Source of the DNA: Haloglomus salinum
GTDB taxonomy: Archaea > Halobacteriota > Halobacteria > Halobacteriales > Haloarculaceae
Direction: 5' to 3'
Length of the DNA: 64,000 nucleotides
Assembly: GCF_024298825.1 (NCBI RefSeq)
Contig: NZ_CP101153.1
Location: 682,001-746,000, forward strand
Each line of letters opens with the position of its first letter. Positions within the stretch are counted from its first letter, which is position 1. The notes under the pieces are model-generated. The model was given only the letters and a program-made list of their open reading frames with translations, made no database searches and was not told where the DNA came from. The position numbers were made by a program, and so were the translations under genes. Shown one piece after another: positions 43,184 to 50,511 of this stretch.

Positions 43184-44358
43184 TGGTCGACCCGTTGCTC
43201 GTCGTCGGCGTCCTCGTCTCGATGTTCGTCGCGTACAACATCGGCGGGTCGACGACCGGGCCGGCGTTCGGGCCGGCGGTCGGCGCCGACGCCATCTCGA
43301 AGACGGCCGCCGCGGCGCTGATGTCGGTGTTCTTCTTCCTCGGGGCCTGGACTATCGGTCGGAACGTCGTGACGAAGCTCGGCACGGAGCTGGTCGCCGA
43401 CCCCGGCGTGTTCACGCTGGAGTCGTCCATCGCGGTCCTGTTCTTCATCGGCGTCGCGCTGCTGATGGGGAACCTCTTCGGCGTCCCGGCCTCCACCTCC
43501 ATGACGGCCGTCGGCGCCATCGCGGGACTGGGGCTCGCGGGTGGTGTGCTGGACTTCGCCGTCATGGGGGAGATCGTCATCTGGTGGGTCGTCTCGCCCA
43601 TCATCGGCTTCTGGGTGTCGCTCATCATCGGCCGGTACTTCTACGCGCGGCTCAACCGGATGATCGCGATGGAGCGCAGCACGGGCCCGCTGCTCGATGT
43701 CGACCGTTCGGGGCCGGTACCGGTTCCGCGCGTTCACGAGACGACCAACCGGCGTGAGCTGTACGGGACGATAACGGTCGTCGCCATCGGCTGCCTGATG
43801 GCCTTCAGCTCCGGCACGTCGAACATCGCCAACGCTGTCGCCCCGCTGGTCGGGAGCAAGGAGCTGGCGATGAACCCGGCCATCGTCTTCGGCGGCATCG
43901 CCGTCGCCATCGGCGCGTTCACCATCGCCCGGCGGACCCTGGAGACGATGGGCAGCGACATCACCGAACTGCCGCTGACGGCCGCCATCGTGGTCGCGTC
44001 GGTCAGCTCCACGCTGGTCGTCTTCCTCTCGACGCTGGGTATCCCCGCGAGCTTCGTCGTCATCGCCACCGTCTCCATCATCGGACTGGGCTGGGGCCGC
44101 GCGACCCGACCGATGACCGTCCCGGAGGCAGTCACCGCCGAGGACCCGCCCAGGGTATCCGTCGACGCGCTGGCCGCCGACGAGGAGGGCGAGGAACTGC
44201 CCCCCATCGGCGAGGAGGAGCCCGACGGACCCGACGCGGGCGACCTGTTCAACCCCGCGACGACTGCCCGGGTCGTCCTGATGCAGAACGTCGTCCCCGC
44301 CATCGCGACCGTCGGGGCGTATCTCACGTTCCGGTTCGTCCCGATATTCGGGTTCTGA
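43183..44358 (+). CDS. pitA: Inorganic phosphate transporter, PiT family
   Basis: 391 residues, about ten membrane helices. PiT signatures appear in both halves: AYNIGGSTTGPAFGPAVGAD near 17-36 and FSSGTSNIANAVAPLVGS near 205-222; a further repeat motif is GNLFGVPASTSMTAVGAIAG. A cytoplasmic loop rich in Asp/Glu lies at about 320-360. These are low-affinity, cation-coupled phosphate uptake proteins. The ATG overlaps the stop of the repeat-protein gene by one base, so the two proteins are likely made together. Confidence 0.93.
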   Translation: MVDPLLVVGVLVSMFVAYNIGGSTTGPAFGPAVGADAISKTAAAALMSVFFFLGAWTIGRNVVTKLGTELVADPGVFTLESSIAVLFFIGVALLMGNLFGVPASTSMTAVGAIAGLGLAGGVLDFAVMGEIVIWWVVSPIIGFWVSLIIGRYFYARLNRMIAMERSTGPLLDVDRSGPVPVPRVHETTNRRELYGTITVVAIGCLMAFSSGTSNIANAVAPLVGSKELAMNPAIVFGGIAVAIGAFTIARRTLETMGSDITELPLTAAIVVASVSSTLVVFLSTLGIPASFVVIATVSIIGLGWGRATRPMTVPEAVTAEDPPRVSVDALAADEEGEELPPIGEEEPDGPDAGDLFNPATTARVVLMQNVVPAIATVGAYLTFRFVPIFGF

Positions 44359-44449
44359 GGGCGTCACCGGTTCCCGGCGACGGAGCCCGTCCCGGACCCC
44401 GGCGGCGCGAGTGAGCAGCGTTTTGCCGAATCCGACCCCAGCACCGCCA

Positions 44450-45736
44450 ATGGTGTACGAGCTGAAGCCACCGGTCGAGGGGTCGCCGGGGCTGCTGATG
44501 TTCACGCACAAGGAGCGCCCCTACTTCCTCGACCCGCCCGAGCCGCTGGCCCGGCGGCTGGTCGCGCTGAAGGAGCGGTACGTCCTCGGGTTGCAGTGGG
44601 GGGCGTACCACGCCGACGTGGGCGAGACGCCGTACGTCGACTTCCAGATGGCCTGCCCCGGCACCGTCGACTGGGCGCCGGGCGCCGACCCTCGGCTCGT
44701 CGAGATGTGCTCGCGGGACTTCACCCCCGGCCGCTTCCGGCCGATTGACGTGCCCCAGCAGTGGGACGTGTTCAGCGTCGGCCACCCGATAACCATCAAG
44801 CGGTACTCGGAGCTCCTCGATGTCGTCCGGGAGTGCTTCGACCGCGGCGTCGACCTGGACGTGCTCCTCGTCTGTGCGGTGCCGGAGCCGCCCGACGACC
44901 TGGACGGCTACTGGGACACCGCGTTCTTCGAGAAGTACGACGCCGACTTCACCGACGCCGAGCGCGAGCATATCGACCTCGGGGTGCCGGTCGAGGCGTC
45001 GTTCGGCGACCGACCCCTGCATCCCATCCCGAACGAGGTGTTCCCGTACCTCTACAACGCCGCACGCGGGTTCGCGCTGTTCTCCCGCGAGGAGGGCCAG
45101 TCGAAGGTGGTCCACGAGGCGCTCTGCTGTGGGACGCCCGTGGTCGTCCACGAGGAGCTGAAGGGCGGCGGCCGGGACAAGCTGGACGAGACGAACTCGC
45201 TCCAGTTCGGCGACGTCGACGAGGCCGCGGACGCCTTCTGCGCGCTCGCCGCGGGCGACGCGCCGGCCTTCGACCCGGAACCGCTCCGCCGGGAACTGGT
45301 CGAGGAGTTCACCGCCCCAGTCTTCGAGGAGCGGGTGCGCGAGGTGTACGCCGACCTCGGACGCCCGTACGCGGGCGACCTGGAGACGACGGACCTGGCG
45401 TTCAAACTCGGGAGCCACACGGTCACGCTGCCCGAGTCGATGCGCTCGGGGAACACGAACGACCTGCGCTCGCGCGAGGCGTTCGTCCGGTTCGTCGACG
45501 ACAGACTCGACCGGACGACACCGCTGGCCGACCGCGCGACCGCTCGTCGGGCCGACGCCGAGGCGACCGTCGAGGCGATGCGCGAGGCGGGTCCGGAGGC
45601 CGTGGCGGGGCGCGTCCTCCGGGCGGTCGACCGGCGGGTGCCGGTCCAGCTCCACCGGACGGCGGCGCGCGCGTACCGGCGGGTGACTGGTGACGGGACG
45701 ACCGACGAGCCGGCCGGCTCCGAGAGCCGGAGTTAA
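44450..45736 (+). CDS. Glycosyltransferase-like protein
   Basis: 428 residues from MVYELKPPVEGSPGLLMFTH. The C-terminal part has the donor-binding pattern of GT-B enzymes: ARGFALFSREEGQSKVVHEA then LCCGTPVVVHEEL, with the Glu-x7-Glu spacing typical of GT4-like folds. The N-terminal half is less recognisable. Likely transfers a sugar from a nucleotide donor at the cytoplasmic face. It leads a putative cell-surface glycan cluster, with a deacetylase gene 25 bases downstream. The start at 44450 follows the AT-richer GTTTTGCCGAATC. Confidence 0.75.
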   Translation: MVYELKPPVEGSPGLLMFTHKERPYFLDPPEPLARRLVALKERYVLGLQWGAYHADVGETPYVDFQMACPGTVDWAPGADPRLVEMCSRDFTPGRFRPIDVPQQWDVFSVGHPITIKRYSELLDVVRECFDRGVDLDVLLVCAVPEPPDDLDGYWDTAFFEKYDADFTDAEREHIDLGVPVEASFGDRPLHPIPNEVFPYLYNAARGFALFSREEGQSKVVHEALCCGTPVVVHEELKGGGRDKLDETNSLQFGDVDEAADAFCALAAGDAPAFDPEPLRRELVEEFTAPVFEERVREVYADLGRPYAGDLETTDLAFKLGSHTVTLPESMRSGNTNDLRSREAFVRFVDDRLDRTTPLADRATARRADAEATVEAMREAGPEAVAGRVLRAVDRRVPVQLHRTAARAYRRVTGDGTTDEPAGSESRS

Positions 45737-45761
45737 GTCCGAGGCCGACGCACCGCCGTCG

Positions 45762-46583
45762 ATGAACGTCGGACGGTACGGCTACGGGGCGCTCTCGCGA
45801 CTCGGGATGGCTGCCCGCCTCGACCGGCCGGACTACCGCCACCGGAGCGCCGTCCTGATGTATCACTCCGTCCGACCCGCCGGCGAGTGTCGGCCCGGAA
45901 CGTCGGACGTGGCCGTCGAGGAGTTCCGGGCCCACCTCGAGTACCTCACCGCCAACTTCGAGGTGGTCGACCTGCCGGACGTCCGGCTGAACGACGGCCG
46001 CGGCGTCGGGCGCAAGCACGTCGCGCTCACCTTCGACGACGGCTACCGCGACTTCTACACTGAGGTCCGGCCGTTGCTGTACGAGTACGAGGTGCCCGCG
46101 ACGGTGTTCGTCTGCCCGGCGTTGCTGGACAACGCCTGCCGCCGCGAACAGGTGATGAACACCGGCCACCTGTTCGACACCCTGACGAGCGACCAGGTGC
46201 TCGAGCTGGCCGACGACCCGCTCGTCACCGTCGGGAACCACACCCGGACCCACCACAACGTCGGCGCCCACCACGACCGCGACATCATCCGCGAGGAGGT
46301 CGTCGGCGGGCAGCGCGACCTCGCCGAGCGGTTCGGCATCGACTGTGACCGCTTCTGCTACCCGAACGGCTCCTACAACGACACGTCGGTGTCCATCGTC
46401 CGCGAGACTCACGACATCGCGACGATGAACGAGTCCCGGCGGCCCCTGCTCGGCAGCGAGGACCCGATGTTCGTCCCACGGGTCGATGCGGGGCTCCCGT
46501 TCGGGCGCTGGCGCTGGCACATGAGCGACCTGAACGGGGAACTGATGCTGGCCGCCCGGATGGCCGGGTTCGGCGTTTCCTGA
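45762..46583 (+). CDS. Polysaccharide deacetylase family protein (NodB homology)
   Basis: 273 residues from MNVGRYGYGALSRLGMAARL. NodB motifs: VLMYHSV near 31-37, TFDDGYRDFY at 90-99 (metal Asp), VGNHTRTHHNVGAHHDRD with the two metal histidines, and the FCYPNGSYND motif. These enzymes remove N- or O-acetyl groups from polysaccharides. No signal peptide is evident, so the site of action is unclear. It probably acts with the preceding glycosyltransferase on a surface polymer or glycolipid. Confidence 0.88.
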   Translation: MNVGRYGYGALSRLGMAARLDRPDYRHRSAVLMYHSVRPAGECRPGTSDVAVEEFRAHLEYLTANFEVVDLPDVRLNDGRGVGRKHVALTFDDGYRDFYTEVRPLLYEYEVPATVFVCPALLDNACRREQVMNTGHLFDTLTSDQVLELADDPLVTVGNHTRTHHNVGAHHDRDIIREEVVGGQRDLAERFGIDCDRFCYPNGSYNDTSVSIVRETHDIATMNESRRPLLGSEDPMFVPRVDAGLPFGRWRWHMSDLNGELMLAARMAGFGVS

Positions 46584-46629
46584 CCAGGTTCGAAATCAGA
46601 CAGCCGTTTTCGATACGTATCTACCAGTT

Positions 46630-47394
46630 TTAGCGATTGCTCCGCCAGATGCCGAGCAGGCTCCGCGCGTTCTGCACCCGGTTGAACGCCGTCTTCGCTG
46701 TCTCCAGCGCGACGTACTTCGCCACGACACCGAGCGTCACGTCCGAGGAGTAGTACATCCGGCCGAGTTCGTCCTCGGGCACCCTCTCCGGCTCGCGGCC
46801 GGCGTCGAACCGCTGGACGGCGTCGGCCACGAGCGGGACGCCGGCGCGGTGCTTGCGCCCTTCGAGCTCCGACCACGTCAGGCAGTCCGCGAGGTCGACC
46901 TCGCGCTCGGCGGCGATGGCGCCGGCATCGAGGGCCTCGGTCAGCTGGAGCAGCGTCACGCCGCCCGTCGCCACGCGGTCGAGGTAGTTCCAGAGGTGGG
47001 TGTAGACGCCCCGGTAGCGCCGGATATCGCCGTGGTGGTAGGAGAGCACGCCGTGGTCGGGCGCCGTGAGCACGTCGCCCTTCAGGATGCCGACGCCGTT
47101 CTGGAGCGCGATGTCGGCGTCGGCGATGCGGTCGACGGTCGTCGCCGGGAACCGGACGCCCGGGCCGTCCGCGACGGGGTCGAGGGAGACGTAGCGGCGC
47201 TCCAGCTCGGGTGACCGGGCCGCGTCCGGGATGTCGACGCGTCCCCCCGAGCCCGGGTCGTGCCCGTCCGTGTCCGTGCGGACGACGAGCGTCACGCGGG
47301 CGTCCGTCCGGGCCACCATCTCCACGAGCGCGTCGGCGAACCAGTCGCGGAGGTGGTCCCGTCCGAGGAGGAGCGCGAGCCGCTCGATGGCCAT
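46630..47394 (-). CDS. Formyltransferase-family protein with altered catalytic Asn
   Basis: 254 residues. A methionyl-tRNA formyltransferase-like fold is suggested by ADADIALQNGVGILKGDVLT, the catalytic region VLSYHHGDIRRYRGVYTHLW and LTEALDAGAIAAEREVDL. Aligning with the usual NxHxSLLPxYRG, His120 and the later Asp156 are kept but the Asn is replaced by Ser118. Related proteins N-formylate amino sugars in surface glycans, which suits this neighbourhood. Loss of the Asn makes activity uncertain. Convergent with the deacetylase gene and followed downstream on the minus strand by nothing else. Confidence 0.75.
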   Translation of the reverse strand: MAIERLALLLGRDHLRDWFADALVEMVARTDARVTLVVRTDTDGHDPGSGGRVDIPDAARSPELERRYVSLDPVADGPGVRFPATTVDRIADADIALQNGVGILKGDVLTAPDHGVLSYHHGDIRRYRGVYTHLWNYLDRVATGGVTLLQLTEALDAGAIAAEREVDLADCLTWSELEGRKHRAGVPLVADAVQRFDAGREPERVPEDELGRMYYSSDVTLGVVAKYVALETAKTAFNRVQNARSLLGIWRSNR

Positions 47395-47448
47395 GTCCCG
47401 TCGGCGCCCGGACGGGGCAAGAGGCTACCGCTCGCGGGCAGTGTGGCG

Positions 47449-49365
47449 TTACTCCGGCGCGCCGCCGTCTGTCCCGTTTGCGCCGCTGTCCGTCCCGGTC
47501 GCACCACCGTCCGGCTCCGCGCGGGCCTCGCCGTCGCTCGCGACGCCGGCCTCGGCCTGGGTCGCGTAGAGGTCGGCGTACTGGCCGCCCTGCGAGAGGA
47601 GCTCCTCGTGCGGCCCGGCCTCGGCGATGCGGCCGGCATCGAGCGCGTAGATGCGGTCCGCGCCGACGACGGTCGACAGGCGGTGCGCGATGGCGACGAT
47701 GGCGTAGTCGCGCTCCATCTCCTCGATGGCGGTGTGGACGCGCTCCTCGAGGCCGGTGTCGAGGTCGGAGGTCGCCTCGTCTAGAACGAGCACGTCGGCG
47801 TCCTTCAGGAGTGCGCGGGCGATGGCGACGCGCTGGCGCTGGCCCCCCGAGAGCCGGACGCCGTCGTCGCCCAGCTGCGTCTCGAGGCCGGCGGGCAGGT
47901 CGTCGGCGAACTCCGTCACCTGCGCGATGTCACAGACCCGCCGGACCTCGGCGTCGGTCGCGTCCCGGTTGCCGACGGTGAGGTTGTACCGGAGGGTGTC
48001 GCTGAATATCCAGGGTTGCTGGCGGACGACGCTCACCCGGGAGCGCCACTCGCGCCGGTCGAACGCGCGGATGTCCGTCCCGTCGGCGCGGACGGCGCCG
48101 GAATCAGGTTCGTACAGACGCGTCAGCAGCGACACCACGGTGGACTTGCCGGCGCCGGACTGCCCGACGAAGGCGACGAACTCGCCGCGCTCGAAGCCGA
48201 AGGAGACACCGTCGAGAACCGTCTCGTCGGCCTCGGGATACGAGAAGCGAACGGTGTCGAACGCCACCTCGTCCACGGGTGTGGGAACGGGGTCCCCCGC
48301 GTCGGGTTCGGCGTTGGCCTCCAGCGAGTCGACGAACCGCTCCATCCGGACGACGTGGGGGAGGTCCCCCTCGGCGCGGTAGTAGAGGTCGTTCACGTCC
48401 GAGACCTTCGGCGCGAGCCGGAACATCGCGAACAGGAAGACCGCGAGCCGGGAGACGGGGAGGCCGAAGACGGCCAGGCCCAGGTACAGCAGCCCGAAGA
48501 CGGTCAGCGCGCTGATCCACTGGTATATCTCCTTGAACGCGGCCTGGTTCCGCCGGAGGAGGACGTTCGCCCGGGCGTAGGTGTCGACGGCGTCGCGGAA
48601 ATCCGTGAACAGCTCCCCGGCGACGCCGAACAGCTTCACGTCCCGGATGCCCTGGGTGCCGGCCTGGACCGACTCCTGGACGCGCTCGTTGGCGGCGGCG
48701 ATGCGGTCGCCGACCTCGTAGCCGGACTCGAACTGGGTGCGGACGAGGACGGTCGTGCTGCCGAGGACGGCACCCGTCAGGAACGTCAGCTGTGGCGCGA
48801 GGTACAGCGCCAGGCCGAGGTAGGCCGCCGAGACCAGCGTCGCCTCCAGCAGGCGGGTCCCGTTCTTGATGAACCCGCCCGCGTAGCGAGCCTGCGTGAC
48901 GATGGCGTTGAGTATCTCGTCGGAGCCGTTCCGGTCGTAGTAGCCGACGCGTGCGTCGAGCGCCCGGTCGAACGCGCGGGTCTGGAGGTCCCGGACGTAC
49001 GCGGTCTGGAGCACCGCCCGGAGGTACGCGACGACGAAGGAGGCGGCGTGGCGGGCGGTCATCACCACGGCCACCCCGGCCACGGCGGTCTCCAGCGTCA
49101 GCGGCACGCCCAGCAGGTCGTAGGTGGCGACGAACGCCGCGAGGATGCCGGTGGTGTCGCTGCTGGTTCCCTGCGCCAGCTCGATGATGGGGAGGATGAA
49201 CCCCGCGCCGACGCCGGAGAGGACGGCCGCGGCGACCGCCAGCACGACGACCGCGACGGTCGTCAGCGGCCGGTAGGCGGCGACGGCCCGGACCGCCGCG
49301 ACCTTCTCGCGGCGCCCCACGTCCGGGGCCTCGGGGTCCGGGTTCGGCCCGGCGTCCTCGCTCAT
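47449..49365 (-). CDS. ABC exporter (fused membrane and ATPase domains)
   Basis: 638 residues. Six membrane helices occupy about 30-330, then the ATPase domain with Walker A GQSGAGKST, Q-loop VVRQQPWIF, signature LSGGQRQR, Walker B VLVLDEATSD and the H-loop AIAHRLST. The half-transporter layout matches MsbA-like lipid or glycolipid flippases. The last 40 residues are a Gly/Asp/Thr/Ala tail. In this cluster the likely cargo is a lipid-linked glycan, which is inference. The formyltransferase gene lies 54 bases downstream on the same strand. Confidence 0.9.
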   Translation of the reverse strand: MSEDAGPNPDPEAPDVGRREKVAAVRAVAAYRPLTTVAVVVLAVAAAVLSGVGAGFILPIIELAQGTSSDTTGILAAFVATYDLLGVPLTLETAVAGVAVVMTARHAASFVVAYLRAVLQTAYVRDLQTRAFDRALDARVGYYDRNGSDEILNAIVTQARYAGGFIKNGTRLLEATLVSAAYLGLALYLAPQLTFLTGAVLGSTTVLVRTQFESGYEVGDRIAAANERVQESVQAGTQGIRDVKLFGVAGELFTDFRDAVDTYARANVLLRRNQAAFKEIYQWISALTVFGLLYLGLAVFGLPVSRLAVFLFAMFRLAPKVSDVNDLYYRAEGDLPHVVRMERFVDSLEANAEPDAGDPVPTPVDEVAFDTVRFSYPEADETVLDGVSFGFERGEFVAFVGQSGAGKSTVVSLLTRLYEPDSGAVRADGTDIRAFDRREWRSRVSVVRQQPWIFSDTLRYNLTVGNRDATDAEVRRVCDIAQVTEFADDLPAGLETQLGDDGVRLSGGQRQRVAIARALLKDADVLVLDEATSDLDTGLEERVHTAIEEMERDYAIVAIAHRLSTVVGADRIYALDAGRIAEAGPHEELLSQGGQYADLYATQAEAGVASDGEARAEPDGGATGTDSGANGTDGGAPE

Positions 49366-49496
49366 TGCGCCCGTTTCGGGCGGCTTCGCTCATAAACTCG
49401 GGTATTCGGCGATGCCGGCGTGGAATGTGGGGCGCTGGAAATCAACTGTCGTGATTCTTCTCGCGAAATCTGCCGATTATCCAAGATAGGGGCAAC

Positions 49497-49505
49497 ATTT
49501 ATACC
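49497..49505 (+). promoter_or_regulatory. TATA box of the DoxX gene
   Basis: ATTTATACC within an otherwise AT-richer intergenic patch (about 49440-49505) lies 37-45 bases before the ATG at 49542, giving a predicted leader of about 10-15 bases. Confidence 0.5.
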
Positions 49506-49541
49506 CTGTTCCCCCGCGCGCTCGAAGTGAGGCGTGATACC

Positions 49542-50075
49542 ATGACACAGAATGTGAAGACCCAGCTGCTCGGACGGAACGTCTCGTTCCCCGTCTCCGA
49601 GCCGTGGCTGGCGTACTGGCTGGTGATCATGCGGCTCGCGGTCGGGTGGTGGATGCTCCATGCGGGGCTCGACAAGTTCCTCGCCTGGCCGTTCGATGCC
49701 GGCTGGTTCGTCAGCGGCGCCGCGCAGGGGACCAGTCTCGGACCGATAGTGACCCTGTTCGCTGACGGCGCCCTCCTCTCGTTCGTCAACGTTGCCATCC
49801 CCCTCGGGCAGACGCTGATCGGCCTCGGGCTCATCCTCGGGGCACTGACCAGGCTGGCGTCGTTCTTCGGCGCCCTCCTGATGGCCTTCTTCTACTTCAT
49901 CAACGGGGAGACCGGCGGCTGGAATCACGGCGTCGTCACCGGTGAGCTGCTGGGACTCCTCATCTTCGCGATGATCGCCACGCTCGGCGCCGGGCGCGTC
50001 CTCGGTGTCGACGCGTACCTCGCGGAGTCGGACCTCGTCCAGAACCATCCGAAGCTCCGGTACATCGTGGGGTGA
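49542..50075 (+). CDS. DoxX/DoxD-like membrane protein
   Basis: 177 residues from MTQNVKTQLLGRNVSFPVSE. Four hydrophobic helices (about 20-45, 75-97, 100-122 and 128-150). The pattern YWLVIMRLAVGWWMLHAGLD then KFLAWPFD and NVAIPLGQTLIGLGLILGAL matches DoxX/DoxD, originally described as a subunit of the thiosulfate:quinone oxidoreductase and terminal oxidase of Acidianus. Here it is followed six bases later by a small membrane protein, likely its partner. The oxidised substrate is unknown. Confidence 0.85.
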   Translation: MTQNVKTQLLGRNVSFPVSEPWLAYWLVIMRLAVGWWMLHAGLDKFLAWPFDAGWFVSGAAQGTSLGPIVTLFADGALLSFVNVAIPLGQTLIGLGLILGALTRLASFFGALLMAFFYFINGETGGWNHGVVTGELLGLLIFAMIATLGAGRVLGVDAYLAESDLVQNHPKLRYIVG

Positions 50076-50081
50076 TACGTC

Positions 50082-50342
50082 ATGAGTGAACTCGACACGG
50101 CGGACAAGATCGCGGCGTACGGCGGCGGTGGCCTCGTGGTCCTCGGAACGGTGGTCATCGGCCTGCTCGAGGTGCTCGCGGGCTCACCACACCCGGTCGA
50201 CGGCGAAGGACAGATCGTCCACGAGGCGCTCGTCCCCCTCGAGATCCGCTCGTACATCATCATCCTCGGCCTGCTCATCTGGATGTTCTACGCGGTCTAC
50301 AGGGTGGTCGCGACCACGCCCGACACCGGGAGGGCGGCCTGA
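50082..50342 (+). CDS. Small two-helix membrane protein, DoxX partner candidate
   Basis: 86 residues with hydrophobic segments at about 13-33 (YGGGGLVVLGTVVIGLLEVL) and 56-76 (IRSYIIILGLLIWMFYAVYR). The segment between them contains a conserved-looking HPVDGEGQIVHEALVPLE that would lie outside the membrane. No known family. It starts six bases after the DoxX gene, so it is in the same transcript. Confidence 0.75.
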   Translation: MSELDTADKIAAYGGGGLVVLGTVVIGLLEVLAGSPHPVDGEGQIVHEALVPLEIRSYIIILGLLIWMFYAVYRVVATTPDTGRAA

Positions 50343-50511
50343 GGAACGAGCGACAGGGACGTTCGCTTCGTTCGCATGGATTACACCTGCATCGGCGCGC
50401 CGCAGGCGCGCCGTTCACCGCTGGCGAGCGAAGCGAGCCAGCGGCCTTTTTTCTGAACGTTTTTTGCGCAAGTGGCCGGCGCTCTTCGCCGACCACTTGC
50501 GCAAAAAAGCT
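50343..50511. terminator. Bidirectional terminator region between convergent genes
   Basis: Two stems lie between the DoxX operon and cdc48. The first, CGCTGGC/GCCAGCG, is followed by CCTTTTTTC and would end rightward transcription. The second is a perfect 16-bp inverted repeat, TTTTTTGCGCAAGTGG (50460-50475) with CCACTTGCGCAAAAAA (50493-50508); it gives a T run after a GC stem in both directions. Confidence 0.8.

Noticed and set aside
42088-44511. An 807-codon minus-strand frame rich in STVSSTV repeats
   Set aside because: It is the antisense reading of the 12-bp array and the PiT gene; the plus strand has membrane helices, a coupled downstream gene and a clear PiT family product.
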